This document shows, one piece after another, positions 8,798-15,695 of a stretch of DNA of 64,000 bases. The position numbers and the translations under genes are program-made. Positions within the stretch are counted from its first letter, which is position 1. Every line of letters begins with the position of its first letter. The notes below the pieces were generated by a model. The model searched no databases and was not told where the DNA came from. It saw nothing but the letters and a program-made list of their open reading frames with translations. Origin of the DNA: Syntrophaceae bacterium (GTDB lineage: Bacteria > Desulfobacterota > Syntrophia > Syntrophales > Smithellaceae); assembly GCA_018436925.1 (NCBI GenBank), contig JAHDKI010000020.1, positions 151,501 through 215,500 of the forward strand. The letters are read 5' to 3'.

Positions 8798-10900
8798 TTA
8801 TTTGGACTGGCGGATCAGTGAATCCACCAGGTTGTAATAGATATGTTTGTTCTTTGACCACTGGAAGTCTTCGATAAAGCGGTCGGCATTACGGCGAATG
8901 TTTTCACGCAATGCCGAGTCTGTGACCATCTCAAGCATGGCCCTGGCCAGATCGTCGATGTCTTCCGCTTCAAAAAACCTGACGACAGAGTCGTTAAAAT
9001 AGTACTTATCGATTTTTGTGGCGGATACAATAATCGGAATGCCCAGCGACATGAATTCCAGCGTTTTGGTGCTGAAGGCTTCGCCGCCGAATGGATCGTT
9101 TCGCTTGGGGATGATGCCTAAGTCGGCGTTTGCCATGATATCGGCTATCTGGTTGATCGGCATGGGGCCGTTGATCAATACACGATCGCCGACATCGTGT
9201 GTTTTGATTAAGGCTTCCAGATTGTCCGTTTCCGGACCCCGGCCGTAAATGTGGAACTCGGCCTTGGGAATCTGATCTTTGATTTTTGCAAAAGCCTCAA
9301 TGGCGATGTCAAGCCCTTGATGCCAGCCCAGGCTTCCCGGGTAGATCATAATGAACTTATCGTCCTGCCGGGTTCTGGGCCGCCTGTAAAAAATCGCTTC
9401 ATCCGGATAGTTCATCACGGTTGTGCATTTATTTTTCTCAACGGAGCGGCCGGTCAGGGTTTTGTGCCACAGATGGTTTGAAATAATCACGTGGTTGGAA
9501 AATTTGATGGAAAGCTGCTCGACTTTCACGAGCGCTTTGAAAAAGAAGCTGCCTTTGCCTCCGGCAAACTTGCTGGCGTAGAATTCAGGGACAATGTCAT
9601 GAATATCAAGGATGATTTTCGTTCCCTGAAGCTTGGGAATCAGCGCCGCAAACACTTCGAAATCGGGCACGGAATGGACATGAATCAAATCATAGCGGTG
9701 CTTCATATGCTTCCGGGTTAAGAAAACAGTGGATCTCAAAAGAAAGACGAGCAGTTTGCAAAGATATGCGGCTTTTGCCTTTTCATTGATGATGCGCTTC
9801 TGGATGCGATAAACGTTCACGGAATTAAGGCGTTCGCATGTCGGCATATTTTCGCTTTTCAGCGCAATGACGTCAACCGAGTCGCCGCGTTCCTGCAAGG
9901 CATCAGCATAGCGCATGATGCGGTTGTCGCTTTCGTAAAACGAGTAGGCAAGCATGCAGATATGGCGGGATTGCTTTTGCGCCGGGCGGCTTGCTTTGTA
10001 ATTAGCCGTCCAGAATTTTGCCACATCGCGGGGCAGGGCGTGCCAGTATTGGCCTTCATAGTTCTTTTTTATATAAGTAAGAAATTCTTCGTAATATCGG
10101 ACGGAATATCTTTCGTAATGAGGCGTGTTGTTGAAATCGATGTAGTCGGGGTGGCTGATGAAAAGCGCCATGCCTCCATTCTGGACGATCCAGTCGAGTT
10201 TCTGCTTCCAGATGTCGATTCCTTTTTCCCGCATCAGAACAAATAGCAGGAAATCCTGGGGCAGGGTATAGGGAAGCTCCACATAACCGGGCCGGCCGTT
10301 GCGTCCGGGAATCCAGAAGGGGAAAATGGTTCCCACGCCGTCGGGCTGCGGTTCGAATGGGTCTGTGTCGAAGGTGGAGGCGTCGTACTCGATGTTAAGG
10401 TCCTGGATCATGTCCAGGTTATGATACATGCTGGGCGACCGGAAACCGACGGCTTGCCATTCGGCCAGATATTGGTTGATTTTTGCCGCTTGTATTTGAA
10501 AGTGTTGCGGTGAACTAAACGGGTTTTTGTGGTGAATGCCGTGTGATCCGACTTCGAAGCCCTTGGATTTTAAATTTTTGAGAAGGGCGCCCGAAAGCCT
10601 GAAATCTTCAGCAACAAAGTTGAATGAGGATCGAAAGCCGAGGCGTTCTTCGAGATCGGCAAGCTTTTGGCATTTGTCATGACCCTGCTTAGTATCAACA
10701 TCGTGCGTGAGAACCAGGGCGAATTTCTTCCCTTCCGGCCAGCCCTGCCAGTTTTCCGGTGGCCGGTTGGAGTTCGGGTCAATCGGCCAGATATGGCGGT
10801 AGGAAGGAAGATAGGCGCGAATCAGCATCCGGCGCAAAATTAACTGAACTTTGCGGGGGATAAGCGGCTTTAAAAACGTAAAAGGGGTTGTTTTTAAAAT
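8798..10900 (-). CDS. Fusion: NodB-like deacetylase domain + GT4 glycosyltransferase
   Basis: About 700 aa. The N-terminal third carries a variant polysaccharide deacetylase domain (LTHDVD, then GSHGIHHKNPF and LFISHPDYIDF). From about residue 315 onward there is a complete GT-B GT4 enzyme (DLIHVHSVPDFEV, LDIHDIVPEF, MIYPGSLGWHQGLDIAIEAF, then an SLGIPIIV region near the C-terminus). The safest canonical start is TTG at 10837. I extend to an ATT at 10900 because AAGGAG lies 6 bases before it and the added 21 residues (LKPLIPRK) resemble the N-terminus of related deacetylases. No ATG, GTG or TTG exists between the upstream in-frame stop and 10900. The two activities could modify and extend the same glycan. 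Confidence 0.82.
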   Translation of the reverse strand: MLKTTPFTFLKPLIPRKVQLILRRMLIRAYLPSYRHIWPIDPNSNRPPENWQGWPEGKKFALVLTHDVDTKQGHDKCQKLADLEERLGFRSSFNFVAEDFRLSGALLKNLKSKGFEVGSHGIHHKNPFSSPQHFQIQAAKINQYLAEWQAVGFRSPSMYHNLDMIQDLNIEYDASTFDTDPFEPQPDGVGTIFPFWIPGRNGRPGYVELPYTLPQDFLLFVLMREKGIDIWKQKLDWIVQNGGMALFISHPDYIDFNNTPHYERYSVRYYEEFLTYIKKNYEGQYWHALPRDVAKFWTANYKASRPAQKQSRHICMLAYSFYESDNRIMRYADALQERGDSVDVIALKSENMPTCERLNSVNVYRIQKRIINEKAKAAYLCKLLVFLLRSTVFLTRKHMKHRYDLIHVHSVPDFEVFAALIPKLQGTKIILDIHDIVPEFYASKFAGGKGSFFFKALVKVEQLSIKFSNHVIISNHLWHKTLTGRSVEKNKCTTVMNYPDEAIFYRRPRTRQDDKFIMIYPGSLGWHQGLDIAIEAFAKIKDQIPKAEFHIYGRGPETDNLEALIKTHDVGDRVLINGPMPINQIADIMANADLGIIPKRNDPFGGEAFSTKTLEFMSLGIPIIVSATKIDKYYFNDSVVRFFEAEDIDDLARAMLEMVTDSALRENIRRNADRFIEDFQWSKNKHIYYNLVDSLIRQSK

Positions 10901-10910
10901 GGCAGACTCC

Positions 10911-11129
10911 TTAAAAGAAAAGGTTCAAGGTTCAAGGTGCAAGGCCGGAGGCCAGAGGCAACTATGTTTCAAGTTTCAAGTATTAAGTTTAAAGTAAGGT
11001 AAAAAAACGGTTCAAAGATAATTTCAGTTGCCAGTTAACAGTTTCCGGTTTCAGGTTTCCAGATCACTGCTAATGTGCAGAAGCGGGCTAACAATTAACG
11101 CTTCACGCCTTACGCTTTACCCCTTACGT
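10911..11129. repeat. Degenerate heptamer tandem array between rfbC and deacetylase-GT4 gene
   Basis: This gap is filled by several 7-bp repeat families. On the minus strand it starts straight after the rfbC stop with GCGTAAG-type units, then CTGGAAAC/CTGAAAC-like units, a TTGAAAC stretch, and finally CCTCTGG, CCTCCGG and CCTTGAA units. The units are imperfect but keep the 7-bp step. No coding potential was seen. The last units end just before the AAGGAG that precedes the deacetylase-GT4 gene. Confidence 0.75.
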
Positions 11130-11687
11130 TCATCGATATAAATCAGCGTGGGCAAGAAGCGGGGCGTTGGCGTCTTTGGACGAGAGAATCGGCGCTTTGC
11201 CCTGCAAACCCGTCTGCGGCCAGTCGATGCCGATGGCCGGGTCGTTCCACAAAAGCGATCTTTCGTATTGGGCCGCCCAGTAATCGGTGGTCTTATAGAG
11301 AAATTCAGCAAAGTCCGAAAGCACCAGAAAGCCGTGCGCGAAGCCTTCTGGAATCCACATCTGGCGGCGATTTTCGGCAGAAAGTTCCGTGCCGGTCCAG
11401 CGTCCGAAGGTAGGCGAGGATTTCCGCAAATCCACCGCCACGTCAAATACGGCGCCCACAACCGCGCGGACCAGTTTGCCCTGGGGTTGTTGAATCTGGT
11501 AGTGCAGGCCGCGCAGAACATTCTTTGCCGAACGGGAATGATTGTCCTGAACAAAGGTCGTGGCGAGGCCGGTTTTTTCATGCCAGAGGCGCTGGTTGAA
11601 GCTTTCGAAGAAAAAGCCCCGGTCGTCGCCGAAGACGGCAGGCTCGATGATGAATACGTCGGGAATGTTGGTTTTAATGATGTTCAT
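11130..11687 (-). CDS. rfbC: dTDP-4-dehydrorhamnose 3,5-epimerase
   Basis: 185 aa, the usual length for RmlC. Family blocks visible are FIIEPAVFGDDRGFFFESFN, FVQDNHSRSAKNVLRGLHYQ with the catalytic His, VFDVAVDLRKSSPTFG, and IPEGFAHGFLVLS. It converts dTDP-4-keto-6-deoxyglucose to the L-lyxo form during dTDP-L-rhamnose synthesis. The gene is hemmed in by heptamer arrays on both sides: the array before it runs to within a few bases of the ATG, and I see no Shine-Dalgarno sequence. Its partner rfbA lies 1.6 kb away, with toxin-antitoxin genes in between. rfbB and rfbD are not in the window. Confidence 0.95.
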   Translation of the reverse strand: MNIIKTNIPDVFIIEPAVFGDDRGFFFESFNQRLWHEKTGLATTFVQDNHSRSAKNVLRGLHYQIQQPQGKLVRAVVGAVFDVAVDLRKSSPTFGRWTGTELSAENRRQMWIPEGFAHGFLVLSDFAEFLYKTTDYWAAQYERSLLWNDPAIGIDWPQTGLQGKAPILSSKDANAPLLAHADLYR

Positions 11688-11696
11688 TTTAGGTGC

Positions 11697-11875
11697 AGTT
11701 TACAGTTAACGGTTGACGGTTACCAGTTGACGGATAAAGACAGTTTACAGTTGCCAGTTTGCAGTTGACGGTTTAAATACAGTTATCAGTTATCGGTTGC
11801 CAGTTACCGGTTTACAGTTTCCAGTTGACGAAAAAAACAATCAACAGCTTGCAGCTCACGGTTACGATTCACTGG
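11697..11875. repeat. Heptamer array of CAGTTNN type
   Basis: About 25 imperfect 7-bp units such as CAGTTTA, CAGTTAA, CGGTTGA and CAGTTGC run between the vapC-like gene and rfbC. The first base of most units follows the same phase, with occasional slips. No ORF of interest is contained. It occupies the position where an rfbC ribosome-binding site would be expected. Confidence 0.75.
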
Positions 11876-11893
11876 AACAGGCAACTTGATATT

Positions 11894-12319
11894 TCAATTA
11901 ATAAAGGGATTAATAATTTTAATCGAATTTTGAATTATTTGATTATGCTGCATATCTTCGCTGTAAAGAAAATCGCAATGGTTTTCAATTGCTGATGCCA
12001 GTATCAAGCTGTCCCAATACGAGTATTGGTATTTTATTCGGATGTCCCAACACTTTTTGATGGTTTCAAGATTGATAAATGATATTTTTGTTTCTTTAAT
12101 GATGAGGGCTATCTTGTCCTGAATGACTTTGTCGTTGATTCCGTGCTTCAACATCACGCTGTATATTTCATTAATCACCTGCGTATTAATGAAGACGATT
12201 TGGTCTGAAAGCTGATTGAACAGGGACACAGCGCGCTGGTGCTTGACCTCTGATCGTTCATCTTCCATGATAGCGTAGATGAAAACATTTGTATCAACGA
12301 AGACGTGATTATCTTTCAT
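11894..12319 (-). CDS. PIN-domain ribonuclease toxin (VapC-like)
   Basis: 141 aa. VFVDTNVFIYAIMEDE at residues 6-21 has the first PIN acidic residue. WDSLILASA near 105 and LYSEDMQHNQ near 125 supply the later acidic residues. PIN toxins cleave RNA, often tRNA, and are held inactive by a partner protein. The start overlaps the end of the small upstream gene by 11 bp, the typical antitoxin-toxin arrangement. The pair is embedded between rfbA and rfbC and looks AT-rich beside them, suggesting insertion as an accessory cassette. Confidence 0.88.
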   Translation of the reverse strand: MKDNHVFVDTNVFIYAIMEDERSEVKHQRAVSLFNQLSDQIVFINTQVINEIYSVMLKHGINDKVIQDKIALIIKETKISFINLETIKKCWDIRIKYQYSYWDSLILASAIENHCDFLYSEDMQHNQIIQNSIKIINPFIN

Positions 12320-12509
12320 TTATTTCATTCTTTGTAGGGATTGAGATATTTTCTACCTTAATAGGGTTCATCACAAGTTTCGCAAAACGATTTTTCTTCC
12401 TATTAACAGGCTTCACGGTGACTTCCAGATCAATTTCCTGGAATTCATCAGGAATGCTGATAAACCTGCCGACTTCTTTTCCTGATAACACGGTTGAATA
12501 GCTTTTCAT
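12309..12509 (-). CDS. Probable antitoxin of the VapC-like toxin
   Basis: 66 aa from ATG 12509, chosen because GGAG lies about 9 bases upstream; a TTG start five codons earlier would overlap that site. The protein is small and rich in lysine and valine in its second half. Its first half (VLSGKEVGRFISIPDEFQ) recalls the swapped-hairpin/AbrB-like DNA-binding fold, but I am not certain of the family. The 11-bp overlap with the PIN toxin gene is the main evidence that it is the antitoxin, which would bind both toxin and operator. Confidence 0.7.
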   Translation of the reverse strand: MKSYSTVLSGKEVGRFISIPDEFQEIDLEVTVKPVNRKKNRFAKLVMNPIKVENISIPTKNEINER

Positions 12510-12531
12510 CTTTATGTTCTCCAATATTAAA

Positions 12532-12616
12532 AACAGTTAACAGTTTACAGTTCACGTTTTAATTACAGTTACCAGTTTCAGCTTAACGGTTAAAAACAGT
12601 TTGTAGGTTACAGTTA
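12532..12616. repeat. Heptamer array (CAGTTAA/CAGTTTA type)
   Basis: Roughly ten degenerate CAGTTNN units lie between the antitoxin gene and the ribbon-helix-helix gene. Read on the minus strand, the array begins with TTAACTGTAAC, so its first bases provide the TAA stop of the ribbon-helix-helix gene. Confidence 0.7.
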
Positions 12617-12802
12617 AATGAAACCGGCAAATTTGGCCTTTATGGAAAGACTATTTCTTACATTTTTCATTTTAGCTTCCCAAAGGTAAAGGCTTAAAGA
12701 CTCTTTCATGATATCGCTCTTGTTTCGTCCGGCAGACTTGGCATAGCGATTCAAATCTTTCGCCAATTGCTCCGGCAAACTCACTGATAACACAATGCTC
12801 AT
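12614..12802 (-). CDS. Ribbon-helix-helix (CopG-type) antitoxin, probably C-terminally truncated
   Basis: 62 aa. VLSVSLPEQLAKDLNRYAKSAGR is a typical ribbon-helix-helix start, followed by KSDIMKESLSLYLWE, the usual second helix region. Relatives generally continue past LYLWE with a longer tail that contacts a toxin. Here the frame stops soon after, and the stop codon lies at the edge of a heptamer array. No toxin gene follows. I infer an antitoxin remnant or a stand-alone regulator rather than a working pair. Confidence 0.72.
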   Translation of the reverse strand: MSIVLSVSLPEQLAKDLNRYAKSAGRNKSDIMKESLSLYLWEAKMKNVRNSLSIKAKFAGFI

Positions 12803-12870
12803 CTTTCATACCCTACGACAAAAAACATTAAAAGTACAAATTCTGGTCAAGCAGGAAGCGCAAGGTTGAC

Positions 12871-13092
12871 TCAGGCATGAGCGAATACCTGCTCTTCGTC
12901 AATAACTTTTGCAGTGTATTCGAGGACGCCACGCACCGTTTCGACCGTCAATTCGGGATACGCCTCAACAACTTTATCTATTGTATAACCACCGGCAATC
13001 ATTCCTAAAATGTTTTTTACCATGATTCTGGTCCCGCGAACTACCGGTTTTCCGCCACATATTAAGTGATCGATTTGTATGTATTCATTCAT
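12871..13092 (-). CDS. DUF433 protein (VapB45-like antitoxin)
   Basis: 73 aa. The block GGKPVVRGTRIMVKNILGMIAGGYTIDKVVEAYP is characteristic of DUF433 (winged-helix-like small proteins), here at about residues 13-46. DUF433 proteins usually precede a DUF5615 PIN-like toxin. No such gene follows, since the next gene downstream is a ribbon-helix-helix protein. It is therefore an orphan antitoxin candidate in the same accessory patch. Its start is ATG with a GAGGTGATG context giving a good ribosome-binding site. Confidence 0.8.
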   Translation of the reverse strand: MNEYIQIDHLICGGKPVVRGTRIMVKNILGMIAGGYTIDKVVEAYPELTVETVRGVLEYTAKVIDEEQVFAHA

Positions 13093-13142
13093 GGCATCAC
13101 CTCAATTCCATTTTGGTTATATTATAGTTGTTTACTGACGAT

Positions 13143-13270
13143 GTTCAAGGTTTAAGGTTGCATTGTTTGCTACACAGGGGCCAGAGGTCAGAGGTCAGAG
13201 GCCAGAGATCAGAGATCAGAGGCGAAAGGATAAAGGCTCAAGGCTCAAGGTTCAAGGTTCAAGGTGCAGG
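13143..13270. repeat. Mixed heptamer array (CAGAGGT and CTCAAGG/TTCAAGG types)
   Basis: On the plus strand the block holds CAGAGGT/CAGAGAT units followed by AAGGCTC/AAGGTTC units, all stepping by 7 bp. It lies between rfbA (stop at 13286) and the DUF433 gene. No ORF is contained. Two repeat families joined in one array suggest growth by template slippage from different seeds. Confidence 0.75.
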
Positions 13271-13285
13271 ACTATAGCTCATGGT

Positions 13286-14179
13286 TTATGATATGTGAAA
13301 GGTCAGTTTTTCCTTCATGATGCGTTCCAGGTAGTCGCGGTAGCTTGATTTCGGCGTTTCGTCGATGACCTGTTTCATTTTCTTTTTGTCGATAAATTCC
13401 TTCCGGAAGGCGATTTCTTCCAGGCAGGCGATTTTCAAGCCCTGTCGGGCTTCAAGCGTGCCGATGAAATGGCTGGCTTCCAGAAGGCTGGTGTGCGTGC
13501 CGGTGTCAAGCCAGGCGATGCCGCGGCCCAGCGGCACGGCTTTAAGCTGACCGCGGCGCAGATACTCCATGTTCACATCAGTGATTTCAAGCTCGCCTCG
13601 GGCGGACGGTTTCATCGCCTTGGCGATACCGACGATATTCTGATCGTAGAGGTACAGGCCGGGCACGGCATAGTTGGATTTGGGTTTGGCGGGTTTTTCT
13701 TCAATGCTTAAGGCTTTGCCTTCGGCATCGAATTCAACCACACCGTAGCGCTCGGGGTCGGTGACATAGTATCCGAAGATGATGGCGCCGTTTTCAAAAT
13801 TATCGACGATCTTGTTCAAATCCATTTTTCCGTAGAAAATGTTGTCGCCCAGAATCAGGCAGACGGCTTCTCCGTTGATGAATTCCTCGCCGACCAAAAA
13901 TGCCTGGGCGATGCCCTTGGGTTCGGGCTGAACTTTATACGACAGCTTGATGCCCCAGCGGCTGCCGTCGCCCAGCAGGGCCTCGAAACGTGGCGTGTCC
14001 TGCGGGGTGGAGATGATCAGGATATCGCGGATGCCCGCCGTCATCAGCGTGCCCAGCGGATAGTAGATCATCGGCTTGTCATAAACGGGTTGAAGTTGCT
14101 TGCTGGCAACCAGGGTAAGCGGGTAAAGCCGACTTCCTGCGCCGCCTGCCAGAACAATTCCTTTTTGTAATCGTTTCAT
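13286..14179 (-). CDS. rfbA: Glucose-1-phosphate thymidylyltransferase
   Basis: 297 aa, standard RmlA length. The nucleotide-binding start [34 protein letters not shown] and [21 protein letters not shown] are all intact. It makes dTDP-glucose from dTTP and glucose-1-phosphate, the first step of dTDP-L-rhamnose and related dTDP-sugars. A ribosome-binding site CGGAGTT precedes the ATG. It is the last gene before the toxin-antitoxin patch and lies 84 bp after the EFR1 gene. Only RfbA and RfbC of the four-step pathway are in view. Confidence 0.96.
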   Translation of the reverse strand: MKRLQKGIVLAGGAGSRLYPLTLVASKQLQPVYDKPMIYYPLGTLMTAGIRDILIISTPQDTPRFEALLGDGSRWGIKLSYKVQPEPKGIAQAFLVGEEFINGEAVCLILGDNIFYGKMDLNKIVDNFENGAIIFGYYVTDPERYGVVEFDAEGKALSIEEKPAKPKSNYAVPGLYLYDQNIVGIAKAMKPSARGELEITDVNMEYLRRGQLKAVPLGRGIAWLDTGTHTSLLEASHFIGTLEARQGLKIACLEEIAFRKEFIDKKKMKQVIDETPKSSYRDYLERIMKEKLTFHIS

Positions 14180-14263
14180 GTTTGAACTCCGAAAAAATAG
14201 TATGGCTTGCTTATCGCTTTTCGTATGAAGTTCCGGGGCAATTCAACTGCACCGGGGTATGGT

Positions 14264-15049
14264 TTATTCCCGATGCATCAGGTCTTCAATGCGGATGTCG
14301 GGATGATGATACCGTTTTTGATTCATGGTGCCTTTGCCGTTTTGAATGGCGCGGTTCGGACACCAGTGAATGCACGCCAGGCACATCTGGCAGCGTTTTC
14401 CCCAGCGGACGGCGTCGGAGACGGTAATATTGTTTTCGGGGCAAATCCTGGCGCACAGCCCGCAGAGGTTGCATTGGTCGGTTGTCCAGAAACGATTGGG
14501 AACCCGGTAAAGAATGCGATGACGAAACATGTTGCGCATTCCTTTGAGGTGTTTCCGCAACGAGGCGGAACCGCAATAGGGGGGTGTTTCCCGCGAGAGT
14601 ATGCGCAAGGCGATCTCGGATACGCAGGCTTCAGCGGCTTTCACCCGTCGATCCGTTTCCTGATCGGAATTGGTGGAATTGCCGGTAGTGATGCTGTTTC
14701 CGGGCATAAGAACCGCAAAGCCCGCATGCAGACGGCGGCCGTTTTTCTTCAGAATCCGATCGAGCGTGAAGTGTGAAAAACCGACATCGCCGTTGTGGGT
14801 GGCGACGGCATAGACATAGGCGTCCGCCGGCAGTTTCAAATTGCCGACAAGTCGTTTCACCATTTCCGGAATATCCTGGCAGCACACGGGAAAGACGATT
14901 CCAAAACTTGCACAATCGACATTGAATCGGGCATTGCGCAAGACTTCAACGGCGGAGAAAATTTCCGTGTCCGGCAGTTTTGCGGCCAGGTATCTTGCAA
15001 CGGCAAGGGAATTTCCGGTGCCCGTAAAGTACAGAAGAATATTTTTCAT
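14264..15049 (-). CDS. EFR1-type ferrodoxin: flavodoxin domain plus two [4Fe-4S] clusters
   Basis: 261 aa from ATG 15049; further upstream the frame only overlaps the YdcF-like gene. ILLYFTGTGNSLAVARYL at the N-terminus is the FMN-binding loop of a flavodoxin-like fold. Near the C-terminus, CNLCGLCARICP and CQMCLACIHWCP are two ferredoxin-type cluster motifs. EFR1 family proteins shuttle low-potential electrons in anaerobes. It is 1 bp from the YdcF-like gene and continues the operon that begins with the polyketide genes, so it may supply electrons for a step in that pathway. The partner enzyme is unknown. Confidence 0.85.
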   Translation of the reverse strand: MKNILLYFTGTGNSLAVARYLAAKLPDTEIFSAVEVLRNARFNVDCASFGIVFPVCCQDIPEMVKRLVGNLKLPADAYVYAVATHNGDVGFSHFTLDRILKKNGRRLHAGFAVLMPGNSITTGNSTNSDQETDRRVKAAEACVSEIALRILSRETPPYCGSASLRKHLKGMRNMFRHRILYRVPNRFWTTDQCNLCGLCARICPENNITVSDAVRWGKRCQMCLACIHWCPNRAIQNGKGTMNQKRYHHPDIRIEDLMHRE

Positions 15050-15050
15050 A

Positions 15051-15695
15051 TCAAAAGCCGGTGACCCATTCATGAAACAAACCGGCATAGTTGGTAAGAA
15101 CCCATTTAGCCGATTGGCTGTTGAGCCACCAGCGGGCGGGGTTATAGTTTCCGGGCAGCACCGCCACAATCCCGACGGGAATTCCGGGCAGCAGTGCGCG
15201 GCGATGCACCAACCAGGTCTTCCGCGCATGGGTGGCAGGGGCCATCACATTGACGCCTTTGGCTGCAATGCCTTTTTCGCTGATGATGTTTTTCACCGCT
15301 GCCGCCATTGCCGCGCTGCGGTGCGCTTCGGTCATCGGCGCATGGCATTCCATCAACCGGTCTTCAGGCACGCCCAGGGAAACCAAACGCCGGAACATGG
15401 AAGATTTCCTCCCGCGATTTGCGGAATCCTCTTTATCGGTTTGTTCACGAAGTCCGCTGACCAGCAATAGTCTGTATTGCCCGGATGCAAATTCACGCGC
15501 TGCCGCCTGCGCAACGACGGCGGGCATCCATTCCTCCACCACAAGGATGTCGGCGCCCTCTGAACGCTGTGTGACCGCCAGGAACTGGTGCGCGTGGATA
15601 AAGAAAAGGGTCATCAGCAGGGCGGCGGCGACAAGTAAAATCAACCAGCTCTGCCAGGTCGGCCACCAGATGGTTTTTTGTTTGAAGAATTTCAC
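15051..15695 (-). CDS. YdcF/ElyC-like membrane protein (DUF218)
   Basis: 214 aa. A single N-terminal membrane segment (residues ~15-35) precedes a globular domain. ADILVVEEWMPAVVAQAA and LLLVSGLREQ match the opening of DUF218, and VMAPATHARKTW near residue 150 is the later block. E. coli relatives (ElyC, SanA, YdcF) act in envelope or peptidoglycan-precursor and lipid-carrier processes, but the reaction is not settled. The start overlaps the polyketide synthase stop by 4 bp, so the two are translated together. I infer an envelope-linked role for the product. Confidence 0.72.
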   Translation of the reverse strand: MKFFKQKTIWWPTWQSWLILLVAAALLMTLFFIHAHQFLAVTQRSEGADILVVEEWMPAVVAQAAAREFASGQYRLLLVSGLREQTDKEDSANRGRKSSMFRRLVSLGVPEDRLMECHAPMTEAHRSAAMAAAVKNIISEKGIAAKGVNVMAPATHARKTWLVHRRALLPGIPVGIVAVLPGNYNPARWWLNSQSAKWVLTNYAGLFHEWVTGF

